A stretch of 39,087 bases of DNA from NCBI RefSeq assembly GCF_009812055.1, contig NZ_WQNH01000046.1:1-39087 (forward strand), given 5' to 3'. The position numbers and the translations under genes were made by a program. The notes below the pieces were generated by a model. The model was not told the origin of the DNA. It saw only the letters and a program-made list of their open reading frames with translations, and made no database searches. Shown piece after piece: positions 30,389 through 38,825 of the stretch (positions are counted from its first letter, which is position 1; each line of letters begins with the position of its first letter). Origin of the DNA: Chelativorans xinjiangensis. Its GTDB lineage: Bacteria > Pseudomonadota > Alphaproteobacteria > Rhizobiales > Rhizobiaceae.

Positions 30389-31132
30389 ATGGCGGCTCGG
30401 CTTGCGGGCAAACGCGCATTCGCGACCGGTGCGGGGCAAGGCATCGGGCGCGCCATTGTGCTCGCCTTCGCCGAGGAGGGGGCCGAGGTGGTCGCCGCCA
30501 GCCGCACGGCCGAGAAGATGCGCGACCTGCCCGAGCATTCGCCTTCGATCCGGCCCATCAGCCTCGATGTCACGGACGGTCCTGCCGTCGCTCGCGCTAT
30601 TCGAGATGCAGGTCGCGTTGACATCCTCGTCAACTGCGCCGGCTGGGTGCACAACGGTACGCTGCTCGACTGCTCGGACGAGGACTGGGAGAGAAGCCTC
30701 GACCAGAACGTCACCTCCTGCTTCTTCACCATCCGCGCAGCCCTCCCCGGCATGATCGAGCGCGGCAGCGGCTCGATCATCAACGTGGCTTCCGTCGCCT
30801 CTTCGATCACCGGCGTGGCGAACCGCGCGGCCTACGGCGCCAGCAAGGCCGCCGTCATCGGGCTCACCAAGGCCGTAGCGCGCGACGTGATCCGCACCGG
30901 CGTGCGCGTCAACGCGCTCTGCCCCGGCACGACACAGTCGCCGTCGCTGGAGGCGCGCATTGCCACTGCCGACGACCCCGAGGCGACCCGCCGCGCGTTT
31001 GTCGAGCGCCAGCCCATGGGGCGGCTCGGCAATGTGAAGGAGATGGCCGCCGCAGCCCTTTATCTCGCGGGCGACGAGTCCGCCTTCACGTCGGGCACGA
31101 TCATGGTCGTGGACGGAGGGCAGACGTTGTGA
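30389..31132 (+). CDS. SDR-family dehydrogenase (DHRS6/2-keto-3-deoxy-L-fuconate dehydrogenase-like)
   Basis: This 247-residue classical short-chain dehydrogenase has a cofactor motif TGAGQGIGRA (about 14-23), NCAG, and catalytic Ser/Tyr/Lys in NVASVASS and YGASKAAV. NVTSCFFTIRAALPGM, RVNALCPGTTQSPSLEARI and RQPMGRLG match the group that holds human DHRS6 and bacterial 2-keto-3-deoxy-L-fuconate dehydrogenases. These oxidise hydroxyl groups of 3-hydroxy or keto-deoxy acids with NAD. The ATG at 30389 has a strong GGGAGGAGGT upstream. It is first in the TRAP operon, so its substrate is probably derived from the imported acid. Confidence 0.9.
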   Translation: MAARLAGKRAFATGAGQGIGRAIVLAFAEEGAEVVAASRTAEKMRDLPEHSPSIRPISLDVTDGPAVARAIRDAGRVDILVNCAGWVHNGTLLDCSDEDWERSLDQNVTSCFFTIRAALPGMIERGSGSIINVASVASSITGVANRAAYGASKAAVIGLTKAVARDVIRTGVRVNALCPGTTQSPSLEARIATADDPEATRRAFVERQPMGRLGNVKEMAAAALYLAGDESAFTSGTIMVVDGGQTL

Positions 31133-32223
31133 TGGCGCTCGAACGCAAAAGGACCGAGGGCACCCCGCACCGGGTAATGGCGGACGCGCTCGACCGCTTC
31201 TGCCGCGCCGTTCTCTCGGTCGCCGGCGCGGATGCCGCGACGGCGAATGCGGCCACTCGCGCCATGTTGCACGGCTCCCGGCTCGGCATCGACAGCCACG
31301 GCGTGCGCTTGCTCGACCACTACGTCCGGGCCCTCTCGCACGGTCGGGTGAACCCGAGGCCGAAGCTTCACCTTGATTGGAAGGGCGGTGCCGCCGCCGC
31401 CCTCGAGGCCGACGACGCCCACGGCGCGCTCGCCGCTTACTTCGCCATGAACGAGGCCGGAAAACTGGCGCAAAGCCTGGGCATCGGCGCGGTCGCCATC
31501 CGCAACAGCTCCCATTTCGGCCCGGCCGGCGCCTATGCGCTTGCCGCGGCCGAGGCCGGCATGATCGGCGTGGCCATGTGCAATTCCGACAGCTTTGTCC
31601 GGTTGCACGAGGGCGCCCAGCGCTTCCACGGCACCAACCCGATCGCCTGTGCGGTGCCCGTTCCCGGCGGGCGCCCATGGCTGCTCGACATGGCCACAAG
31701 CGCGATCCCGTTTAACCGCGTCCAGCTCTACAAGAGCCTTGGCCTGAAGCTGCCTCAAAGCACCGCCTCGCGCACCGATGGCGAGGACACGGAAGATGCC
31801 GAGGAGGCCGAGATGCTCGCTCCGCTCGGCGGTGAGTTCGGCTTCAAGGGCGCGGGCCTTGCCGGTTTGGTCGAGATCTTCAGCGCTGTCCTCTCGGGTA
31901 TGCGGCTGAGCCTCGACATCGCGCCGATGTTCGGACCCGATTTTTCCACACCGCGCGGCCTCGGCGCCTTCGTCCTCGCACTGAGGCCCGATGCTTTCGT
32001 GGGCGAGAAAACCTTCGCCGACGGCATGACGCGCTATCTGGCCGCTTTGCGCGGCTCGGCGGCGCGTACCGGTGGGAAGGTCATGGCCCCCGGCGATCGC
32101 GAATGGGCGGAGGCGGACCGGCGGGCGGTCGAGGGCGTCCCCCTCGACCCCGTCACGCTCGAAGCCTTTCGGCATCTTGCCGACAGGTTCGGCATCGAGA
32201 TGCCGGGAGGGGCCGGCGCATGA
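31132..32223 (+). CDS. Ldh2/malate-lactate dehydrogenase family oxidoreductase
   Basis: This 363-residue NAD(P)-dependent dehydrogenase shows the family landmarks GIDSHGVRLLDHYV, AIRNSSHFGPAGAYA, NPIACAVPVPG, LLDMATSAIP and PLGGEFGFKGAGLAGLVEI. Members oxidise 2-hydroxy acids (malate, lactate, ureidoglycolate, sulfolactate, 2,3-diketogulonate). The start is ATG 31132 (TGATG with the SDR stop) or GTG 31129 (GTGA overlap). Translation is thus coupled to the SDR. Two dehydrogenases beside a TRAP importer suggest catabolism of a hydroxylated organic acid that is oxidised at two carbons or interconverted between stereoisomers. Confidence 0.9.
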   Translation: MALERKRTEGTPHRVMADALDRFCRAVLSVAGADAATANAATRAMLHGSRLGIDSHGVRLLDHYVRALSHGRVNPRPKLHLDWKGGAAAALEADDAHGALAAYFAMNEAGKLAQSLGIGAVAIRNSSHFGPAGAYALAAAEAGMIGVAMCNSDSFVRLHEGAQRFHGTNPIACAVPVPGGRPWLLDMATSAIPFNRVQLYKSLGLKLPQSTASRTDGEDTEDAEEAEMLAPLGGEFGFKGAGLAGLVEIFSAVLSGMRLSLDIAPMFGPDFSTPRGLGAFVLALRPDAFVGEKTFADGMTRYLAALRGSAARTGGKVMAPGDREWAEADRRAVEGVPLDPVTLEAFRHLADRFGIEMPGGAGA

Positions 32224-32258
32224 ACCACGGCGTCTGGGGGACGCGCCATGGTTCATGC
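32218..32258 (+). promoter_or_regulatory. Long stem-loop spanning the Ldh2 stop codon
   Basis: GCATGAACCA (32218-32227) pairs perfectly with TGGTTCATGC (32249-32258). After one mismatch the stem continues through GGCG with GCGCC bases around a G-rich loop. The 5' arm contains the TGA stop of the Ldh2 gene, so ribosomes finishing that gene would melt the hairpin. It lies 93 bp before dctP and could set dctP expression. Confidence 0.55.
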
Positions 32259-32271
32259 ATCCGGCTTTCTG

Positions 32272-32287
32272 TTCGCCTGTCGGCGAA
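32272..32287 (+). promoter_or_regulatory. Second stem-loop before dctP
   Basis: TTCGCC-TGTC-GGCGAA is a perfect 6-bp stem with a four-base loop, 14 bp after the longer hairpin and 63 bp before the dctP start. No T-run follows. Together with the first hairpin it fills most of the 127-bp gap. Confidence 0.45.
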
Positions 32288-32350
32288 GCTTGGCGTTCTG
32301 CCGTTTCGCCGGCCGATGGAGTGAACGCACTCGCGTAAGGAGGAGAAGAG

Positions 32351-33343
32351 ATGCGTAGATTGACGAGACGGCTTTCGATTGCCTGCGCCGCATTAGCCCT
32401 TGCCGTGGGATTCCATGGCGGCGCCGGTGCGCAGGAGACCTTCACGCTCCGCTTCAACCATGTTCTGGGCCCCGACGAGCCCTACCACCAGGGCTTTCTG
32501 AACTGGGCCGAGCGTGTCGAAGAGCGCACCGACGGCGGGCTCACCATCGAGGTCTTCCACAGCGCACAGCTCGGCGTCGAAGAGGATATCATCGAGCAGA
32601 TCCGCCAGGGCGCCAATATCGGCCAGAACACCGATTCCGCCCGGCTCGGCAACTATGTGCCGGGCATTGCCGTGGTCAACGGGCCCTATTTCGTGGAGTC
32701 GCTAGAGCAGGCCTACGCACTCGCCGATTCGCCCACGATGCAGGAATGGCAGAGCGAGCTGGCCGACCAACACGGCCTGAAGGTAGTGTGTTTCGACTGG
32801 GTGCAAGGCTTTCGCCACTTCTTCACCAACAAGGAAATCCGTACGCCGGAAGACCTCGCCGGCCTACGCATCCGCACGCCGCCCGCGCCCATCTGGCAGG
32901 AATCGGTGCGCGCGCTGGGCGCAGTACCCGTTGCCCTCAATTTCACCGACATCTATCCGGGCCTGCAGCAGCGGGCGGTCGACGGGGCGGAACTGGTCTA
33001 TCCCAACATCACCTCCGCCAACCTCAACGAGGTGCTGAGCCACGCCAACGAGACCGCTCATATCCTGCTCGTCAACTTCCAGGTGGTCAGCGCGCAATGG
33101 TTCGACGGGCTGCCCGAGGAGTTCCAGACCGCGCTGGTCGAGGAATGCCGGGCAGCAGGGCAGGAGACTTCCGCGACCATCCAGCAGGCGGAAGAGGAGG
33201 CCAAGGCGCAGTTGATCGAAGCGGGCATGACCGTCGTCGAGGACGTGGATCTCGAAGCGTTCCGAAAGGCCGGCGAAAAGGCCTATGAGGCGCTCGGCCT
33301 CGTGGAGGCGAAGGATAAGGTGCAGGAAGAGATTGGGCGGTAG
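32351..33343 (+). CDS. dctP: TRAP transporter substrate-binding protein (DctP family)
   Basis: This 330-residue periplasmic protein has a Sec signal (LSIACAALALAVGFHGGAGA-QE). The mature part begins with TFTLRFNHVLGPDEPYHQG and contains LAGLRIRTPPAPIWQESVRALGAVP, whose Arg binds the carboxylate of the ligand in DctP proteins. GLQQRAVDGAEL also fits the family. It has the best ribosome site in the operon (AAGGAGGAG), consistent with high demand. Two stem-loops lie upstream and one overlaps its stop codon. The ligand is presumably an organic acid related to the SDR and Ldh2 substrates. Confidence 0.93.
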   Translation: MRRLTRRLSIACAALALAVGFHGGAGAQETFTLRFNHVLGPDEPYHQGFLNWAERVEERTDGGLTIEVFHSAQLGVEEDIIEQIRQGANIGQNTDSARLGNYVPGIAVVNGPYFVESLEQAYALADSPTMQEWQSELADQHGLKVVCFDWVQGFRHFFTNKEIRTPEDLAGLRIRTPPAPIWQESVRALGAVPVALNFTDIYPGLQQRAVDGAELVYPNITSANLNEVLSHANETAHILLVNFQVVSAQWFDGLPEEFQTALVEECRAAGQETSATIQQAEEEAKAQLIEAGMTVVEDVDLEAFRKAGEKAYEALGLVEAKDKVQEEIGR

Positions 33344-33351
33344 CACCGCCC
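33335..33351 (+). promoter_or_regulatory. Stem-loop over the dctP stop codon
   Basis: GGGCGGT-AGC-ACCGCCC is a perfect 7-bp inverted repeat with a three-base loop that includes part of the TAG stop. It is followed by the 42-bp gap to dctQ. It probably shields the dctP message from 3' decay or limits read-through into dctQM. Confidence 0.5.
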
Positions 33352-33385
33352 GCGGAGGGCGAGAAGGGTCCGGCGAGGATAGCCC

Positions 33386-33883
33386 ATGGCAGCCATATAC
33401 GCTTTCCTGCAAAGGCTCGAGGCGGTCCTTGCCGGGGTCTTCCTGCTCCTCATGGTGGTCTTGATCTTCACTGGCGGGGTGGCGCGCATGCTGGGCCACC
33501 CCCTCAACTGGACCATCGATCTTTCCACGTCGTTCTTCGCCTGGGGTGCGTTTCTGTGCGCCGACATCGCCTGGCGGCGCAACGCGCTCATGTCGATCGA
33601 CGTTCTGACGACGCGGCTGCCGGCGAAAGCCGCTCGCGCGCTCACCTATGTGAACTACGGGGTCATCTCGGCCTTCCTCGTCTATGTCGTTTATGCAGGC
33701 ACGTGGCTTTCCTGGGTCAGCCGGGCGCGCGCCTTCCAGGGCATCCCGAGCGTCAGCTATTCATGGGTGACGGCGAGCATCGTCATAGGCGGCGTGCTGC
33801 TGCTCGTCACCACGCTCATCAAGGTGCGCGCCGCGCTTAAGGAGGACGGCTTCTTCCGCGCCTCCTCCGCAGCCGCACGGTGA
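33386..33883 (+). CDS. dctQ: TRAP transporter small permease (DctQ family)
   Basis: This 165-residue membrane protein has four TM helices. Family features are LEAVLAGVFLLLMVVLIFTG near the start, the ARMLGHPLNWTIDLSTSFFAW segment between TM1 and TM2, and SVSYSWVTASIVIGGVLLL at the end. It pairs with DctM to form the transport complex. GAGGAT precedes the ATG. Its stop overlaps the GTG start of dctM as GTGA. Confidence 0.92.
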   Translation: MAAIYAFLQRLEAVLAGVFLLLMVVLIFTGGVARMLGHPLNWTIDLSTSFFAWGAFLCADIAWRRNALMSIDVLTTRLPAKAARALTYVNYGVISAFLVYVVYAGTWLSWVSRARAFQGIPSVSYSWVTASIVIGGVLLLVTTLIKVRAALKEDGFFRASSAAAR

Positions 33884-35169
33884 GCGCCGTGCTGATCGTC
33901 GCCCTTGCCTTCGTCGCGCTCATCCTGATGGGCATGCCGGTCGCCTTCGCCATCGGCATTTCGGGTGCGCTGTTCTTCATCCAGCACCCGGAACTGCCCT
34001 TCACGATCCCCGTCCAGGTGACCGTCTCGCAGACGCAGAATTTCGCCCTGCTTGCCGTGCCGCTGTTCATCATGGCCGGCAATTTCATGAACCGGTCGGG
34101 CATCACCGAGCGGCTATTGGAACTGGCGTCGGTGCTCACCGGGCGGCTGACGGGCGGACTGGCGCAGGTCTCGATCGCCCTTTCGGCGCTGATGGGCGGC
34201 GTGTCCGGCTCGGCGATCGCCGATGCCGCCATGCAGTCGCGCATGCTGGGCGGCGAGATGGTCAAGCGCGGATTCACCCTGGGCTTTGCCGCCTCGGTGC
34301 TATCCTATGGCGCCGTTCTGACGCCGATTATCCCACCCGGCGTCGGCATGATCCTCTACGGCACCATCGGCCAGGTCTCGATAGGCCGGCTGTTCGCCGC
34401 CGGCTTCGTGCCGGCCTTTCTCCTGTGGCTCGGCCTTTCCATGGCGGTGTGGCTGACGGCCAGACGGCGCGGCTACAAGCCGGAGCGCGAGAGGCGGGCG
34501 ACCGCGCGCGAGGCCGTCCTTGCCTTCACCGGCGGCATCTGGGCGCTTCTGTTTCCGGTCTTCCTGCTCCTCGGCCTGCGCATGGGCGTCTTCACGCCGT
34601 CGGAGATCGGCGCCTTCGCGGTCATCTACGCCGTCTTCATCGGCGTGCTCATCTACCGCAAGATGAAGGTGCGGGGCTTTCTCGAGGCGCTCGAGGGCAG
34701 CCTTGGCGACGTCGGTTCGGTGATGTTCCTGATCGCTCTGTCGGCCATCTTCAGCTACGGCATCGTGCTCGACCGCGTGCCGGAGGTGGTCTCCGGCTGG
34801 ATTCTCGGCCTGACCGGCAATCTCCAGGGCGCTATGGTGCTGATCGCGCTCTTCGTGCTCGTCATCGGCTTCTTCATCGACGCCACCGTGCTCATCATCA
34901 TGCTGACGCCGATCTTCCTGCCGCTGGTGCGCGAGCTCGGCGGCGACCCCGTCCATTTCGGCATCGTCTTCATCCTGGCCGCCACCATCGGCAATTTCAC
35001 GCCGCCGGTAGGGGCGGCCATGTACGCCGTGTGCTCGATCCTGCAATGCCCCATCGGTGCCTACACGCGCGAATCCGCGCCGCTCTTCGCGGCGGTGGCG
35101 CTGGTGACATTGTTTTTGATCTTCGTACCGGGTGCGGTGCTCCTCCTGCCGAGGCTGATTTTCGGGTGA
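33880..35169 (+). CDS. dctM: TRAP transporter large permease (DctM family)
   Basis: This 429-residue permease has about twelve TM helices. The GTG start gives the typical opening VALAFVALILMGMPVAFAIG. Conserved blocks are ALMGGVSGSAIADAAM, PIIPPGVGMILYG and IGNFTPPVGAAMYAVC, which build the sodium and substrate sites in TRAP large subunits. It works with DctP and DctQ to import an organic acid using the sodium gradient. It ends the operon. A modest GCCGG/CCGGC hairpin at 35195-35207 follows 25 bp on. Confidence 0.94.
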   Translation: MSAVLIVALAFVALILMGMPVAFAIGISGALFFIQHPELPFTIPVQVTVSQTQNFALLAVPLFIMAGNFMNRSGITERLLELASVLTGRLTGGLAQVSIALSALMGGVSGSAIADAAMQSRMLGGEMVKRGFTLGFAASVLSYGAVLTPIIPPGVGMILYGTIGQVSIGRLFAAGFVPAFLLWLGLSMAVWLTARRRGYKPERERRATAREAVLAFTGGIWALLFPVFLLLGLRMGVFTPSEIGAFAVIYAVFIGVLIYRKMKVRGFLEALEGSLGDVGSVMFLIALSAIFSYGIVLDRVPEVVSGWILGLTGNLQGAMVLIALFVLVIGFFIDATVLIIMLTPIFLPLVRELGGDPVHFGIVFILAATIGNFTPPVGAAMYAVCSILQCPIGAYTRESAPLFAAVALVTLFLIFVPGAVLLLPRLIFG

Positions 35170-35194
35170 GATAGAACGTTTTCGTCCACAGGTT

Positions 35195-35207
35195 GCCGGG
35201 CGCCGGC
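35195..35207 (+). terminator. Weak terminator candidate after dctM
   Basis: GCCGG-GCG-CCGGC forms a five-base GC stem in the 132-bp gap between dctM and the AsmA gene. The next bases are TTGTCGTGACTTTT, a poor U-tract. It could end the TRAP transcript inefficiently. Confidence 0.3.
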
Positions 35208-35301
35208 TTGTCGTGACTTTTCAACATCATGGCGGCCAACCCTATTTTTGCTCGCTTCGGCGCGCTAGATTGTCGTGTGGCGGGGCAACAGAATTGCTGC
35301 C

Positions 35302-37152
35302 ATGAGAACGTCGATCTTCATAGTGCTGGCAATAGCCGCTGTCGCAGCGGCAGCACTCATAGCCATACTTCCGCATGCTTCGGCGCAATTTGCCGAAGGG
35401 CGGATTGCCAGCCTTATCCACGCCTCGACCGGCGAGAATGTCCGCATTCACGGCAACACGACCGTCGCTGTGCTGCCGTTTCCCACCGTCACCATGGAGG
35501 ACGTGGAAGTAAGGGAAAACGGTCGCCCCGACGAGCCGCCGCGCTTCACGATCACCTCTCTTAGCGCATCGCTTCGCGTTCTCCCGCTGCTGGGTGGGCG
35601 GATCGAGCCTCGCAGCTTGACATTGGATGACGCACGGATCCGCCTGAACTGGAACGCGAGCGGCGAAGATCCGCGGAAGCTGTTGTCCAGATTGGCGGGC
35701 TATGCGCAGCATCCCCTGTTCGCCAATGCCGGGGATGGCGGCATCGGCGAAGTCGTCCTGCGCAACGGTGCCATCCGGTTGGAGGATGACGGTACCGGGC
35801 GGGCGGAAGAGATTACCGGCATCAACATGAAGTTTGCGCGGAGAGCGATCGAGCCGTTCGTCGAGCTTGCCGGCTCGCTGGAGTGGCGCCGGCGACGGAT
35901 CGACGTTAGCGCCGGCCTCGACGACCCGCAAAGCATTCTCACAAAGGGAAGCCAGGGCCATCTGACGATCGCCGCAAGGCCGGCGGTCCTGTCGGCGGGG
36001 GCGCTCGATTTCCTGGATCTTTGGTCGGGGCCTCACCGGCCGAGGCGGGCGATCACGCTGCTTGAGCCGGACCACGCTGTCGGCCCGCTCAGCATAGCCG
36101 GCATATTCAAGGCGACCGAAGGCGATACCGTGGCGTTGGAAGATGCGACCTTCGAACTGCCCGGAATGTCGGCATCGGGCAGTCTGGCCTTCGGATGGGG
36201 AGGCGAAAGACCGCGCCTCGACGGAGCGCTCGAAGTCGATGAACTCGATCTCGGCCCCTACCTGAGAGCGCTCCTTCCGGAGAAACTGGCCGAGTTGCTG
36301 AGGCTCCCCGCCGTGCCCCGCCAACTGCGCGGTATCGATATCGACCTTACTGCCGGGGCTCCGGCAAGTAGTTTCGGACTGTTCAGCGTCGCAAGTCCCA
36401 CCGTGAGATTTCGCAACCGCGCGGGGCGGATGAGCGTGGCGCTGGAGGAGGCGGAACTGGCTGGCGGCCGTGTGCAAGGAACGCTGCTCGTCACACCGGT
36501 GGCAGCGGGGGCATCCGTACGTTTTGCCAGCCGCGTCGACGGCGTATCGGTGAGCGATATCGGTCGGGCGCTTTGGCCGGAGACCATCAGCCTGCCCATC
36601 GGCCAGGACCATCCGCCCGAGGGCGTCATCACGGCGGCGACCGAACTCACGGGACAGGGGAAGACGCTCGGCGCCGTTATCGCCTCGCTCGACGGCTGGG
36701 GCGTCGCCGTCGTCCGCGACGGAAGCCTCGATGGTGCCGACATCGTCTCGACGCTGCAGCGGCTGGCATCCGGCACCGTGAACCTTGGCACCGGCAAGCC
36801 CTTTATACCCGCTGCCGGACGGACATCGTTTTCGACCCTCATTGCCTCTGCCAACGTGCGGGACGGCGTTGTTCATGTGCCGCGGGTCCGCTTCGAGGGC
36901 GACCGTTTCGAGATCAGCCTGTCGGGCCGCGGAAAGCTTGTCGACGGTGAGGTCGAGGCGAAGGGCACCGCCTCCCTCCACGCCGCCGATGCGCCGGCTC
37001 GTCTGCGGATACCGCTCGTCGAACTTCCCTTCGGTGTGGGCGGCACGGTGCGCGAGCCGATGATCGCTCCAGGCATCCCGCGTATCGGCGCTCGTTCCGC
37101 ATCGTTCTCGGCGAACGATATCATTCCAACGGAAAAACCGGGTACCGACTGA
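35302..37152 (+). CDS. AsmA-family envelope protein
   Basis: This protein of about 616 residues has an N-terminal signal-anchor (IFIVLAIAAVAAAALIAIL). The repeated beta-rich AsmA/DUF748-type pattern follows: AVLPFPTVTMEDVEV, ITSLSASLRVLPLLGGRIEP, LEDATFELPGMSASGSLAFG and a C-terminal GVVHVPRVRFEGDRFEISLSG (shown in part). AsmA-like proteins span the periplasm and are tied to outer-membrane biogenesis and phospholipid transport. The ATG at 35302 starts right at the anchor; a GTG at 35275 in the same frame is possible. The TGA overlaps the ATG of the next gene by one base, which suggests coupled translation with a GT-C membrane protein. Confidence 0.82.
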   Translation: MRTSIFIVLAIAAVAAAALIAILPHASAQFAEGRIASLIHASTGENVRIHGNTTVAVLPFPTVTMEDVEVRENGRPDEPPRFTITSLSASLRVLPLLGGRIEPRSLTLDDARIRLNWNASGEDPRKLLSRLAGYAQHPLFANAGDGGIGEVVLRNGAIRLEDDGTGRAEEITGINMKFARRAIEPFVELAGSLEWRRRRIDVSAGLDDPQSILTKGSQGHLTIAARPAVLSAGALDFLDLWSGPHRPRRAITLLEPDHAVGPLSIAGIFKATEGDTVALEDATFELPGMSASGSLAFGWGGERPRLDGALEVDELDLGPYLRALLPEKLAELLRLPAVPRQLRGIDIDLTAGAPASSFGLFSVASPTVRFRNRAGRMSVALEEAELAGGRVQGTLLVTPVAAGASVRFASRVDGVSVSDIGRALWPETISLPIGQDHPPEGVITAATELTGQGKTLGAVIASLDGWGVAVVRDGSLDGADIVSTLQRLASGTVNLGTGKPFIPAAGRTSFSTLIASANVRDGVVHVPRVRFEGDRFEISLSGRGKLVDGEVEAKGTASLHAADAPARLRIPLVELPFGVGGTVREPMIAPGIPRIGARSASFSANDIIPTEKPGTD

Positions 37153-38825
37153 TGCGGCTGGCGAGGGAAATCGGTAACGGAATGGATCGGCAGGGCGCCG
37201 CGATAGCGGCGGGTCCGCCTGGAGCAATGCCACGGCTGCTTCGCTGGCTCTTGACGGGCGGCCGGCAATCCGGGGACCGGGAAGGCTGGCGGCGCGCCTC
37301 GGCGGCGGCAGTGGCCGTTTTCCTGGCCTCGCTCGTCTATTACGGCTGGTGCATGTTTCCCGGGTTGGGCGGGGAGTTGAACGCCGGGGATTCGACGAAA
37401 ATCCAGATCCTCGGCCACACGCCGATCATGCTGCACGGGCCGGGATATCCGTTCGTGCTTCTGCTCGGGGCAGGGGTACGCTCCCTCGGGCTGCCGCTGC
37501 CGCCGTGGTGGGCGATGACCTTCGCGCTTGCCGTTGTTCCGGCGGCATTCGCCAATGCCGTCGCTCTCCTCATCGTCTATCGCCTTACGCGCCACATCCG
37601 CACCGCCGTCGCCGCAGCGCTCCTGCTCGGCACGTCCAGCCTGATGGCCATCCAGGCGACGGAAGCGGAAGTCTACCCGCTCGCGCTCGCCTTCATTCTG
37701 ACGACCGTCTTCCTGCTCCTTCTTTTCGTGGAAAGCCGCAGGGTCGGCTTCTTCGTCGCCGCATGTGCGGTCTATGCGGTCTCCTTCGGCAATCACCTGA
37801 TGATGATCATGCTGTTGCCGGTCTTCACCTGGCTGACGGTCCTGCATTTCCGCCTGATCCTGCGCCCTCGCCCGATGGCCGCGATTGTCTTCTTCATCCT
37901 GCTCGGGGCCGGTCAGTACCTCTATCTCGCCTACACCGCCTATAGCCCGCACACGGCCTATTCGGAATACATGCCGCTGCCGCCGCCGCCCATGGAACTG
38001 GTCGAATATATCCGCGGCACCTATTTCGCCGATCTTTACGGGTCCGGTCTCGATTCGACGCGAACGCTGGAAGACCTGGTCTTTACGCTTCGCTCCGCCC
38101 ATCCGTGGGTCTCGGCGCCGCTGATCGTCGTCGGCATCGCGCTTTTCGTCGCCGGCTGCAGGCGTCGCGATGCTGCCTGGCGGGGCCTGGCACTCGTTTA
38201 CGGTGCGGCACTTTCCTTCACGCCCTTCATGCTGTGGTACGGCGCCTACGACATCCGCGCCTTCCATCTCCCGGTTCTGGGGCCGCTTCTCGTCGCTGTC
38301 GTGGCGACGCTGGCCTGGTGGCTCGCGCGCCGCCCGGTTCTTCGCGACGCGGTGGCGACGCTGCTGCTGGTCGTCGGGATCGTGCGGGCGGAGCACGTCG
38401 CCACGCTGCTGCAGGACCGCGAACCCCTTTTCGACGGTTTGAAGCCGACGATCAGGCAGATGGTCGCCGATGCGCCGGTCGAACATCCCTTGTTCGTCAT
38501 GCCCTACGGACTGCGCATGGCGGCGCTCTATTACGAATTGTCGGGCGAGCTCCCGCGTTCGCCCGCCTATCGCGTCTGGTGGCGGGCTGTGCCGGAAGTC
38601 AAGCACCTGGCCGAGGTCGGCGGCGTCGTCGTGCCGACCGACGGCTTCCAATTCGTGCAGTGGGTCGAGCATGAACGGCCCGAGCTGCGGTGCACGACCC
38701 GCGAGGTGCCCCTCCGGGAAAGGCGGTGGCCGGCCTACGCCTTCGTCTGCCAAAGCGATTCGGGGCCGCCGCCGGGAGGTGCAACGTTCAAGGTATCGAC
38801 GCCGACTATTGGGCAACATCGCTGA
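37152..38825 (+). CDS. DUF2723-like GT-C membrane protein (probable glycosyltransferase)
   Basis: This 557-residue protein has about ten or more TM helices. A large loop follows the first TM with LNAGDSTKIQILGHTP and HGPGYPFVLLLG. The Asp (about 80) and HGPGYP (95-100) resemble the D-S-G and HPPGYPL signature of DUF2723/TMEM260-type GT-C enzymes, which transfer sugars from lipid carriers. NHLMMIM and a soluble C-terminal domain of about 120 residues follow. Acceptor and donor are unknown. The overlap with the AsmA gene suggests an envelope role. Its start has no clear ribosome site, consistent with coupling. Confidence 0.75.
   Translation: MRLAREIGNGMDRQGAAIAAGPPGAMPRLLRWLLTGGRQSGDREGWRRASAAAVAVFLASLVYYGWCMFPGLGGELNAGDSTKIQILGHTPIMLHGPGYPFVLLLGAGVRSLGLPLPPWWAMTFALAVVPAAFANAVALLIVYRLTRHIRTAVAAALLLGTSSLMAIQATEAEVYPLALAFILTTVFLLLLFVESRRVGFFVAACAVYAVSFGNHLMMIMLLPVFTWLTVLHFRLILRPRPMAAIVFFILLGAGQYLYLAYTAYSPHTAYSEYMPLPPPPMELVEYIRGTYFADLYGSGLDSTRTLEDLVFTLRSAHPWVSAPLIVVGIALFVAGCRRRDAAWRGLALVYGAALSFTPFMLWYGAYDIRAFHLPVLGPLLVAVVATLAWWLARRPVLRDAVATLLLVVGIVRAEHVATLLQDREPLFDGLKPTIRQMVADAPVEHPLFVMPYGLRMAALYYELSGELPRSPAYRVWWRAVPEVKHLAEVGGVVVPTDGFQFVQWVEHERPELRCTTREVPLRERRWPAYAFVCQSDSGPPPGGATFKVSTPTIGQHR

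Noticed and set aside
30332-32457. Long minus-strand frames opposite the SDR and Ldh2 genes
   Set aside because: Composition is typical of antisense frames in GC-rich DNA, with no recognisable domain. The plus-strand SDR and Ldh2 motifs are unambiguous.
30389-35169. Sulfolactate catabolic operon
   Set aside because: The Ldh2 enzyme could be ComC-like, but the SDR is not of the SlcC type, and no sulfolyase (suyAB) or other sulfolactate gene is present.
35242-38819. Very long open frames on the minus strand opposite the AsmA and GT-C genes (over 600 codons each)
   Set aside because: They lie antisense to genes with clear domains, have Arg/Gly/Glu/Asp/His-rich low-complexity composition, and arise from high third-position G+C on the coding strand.
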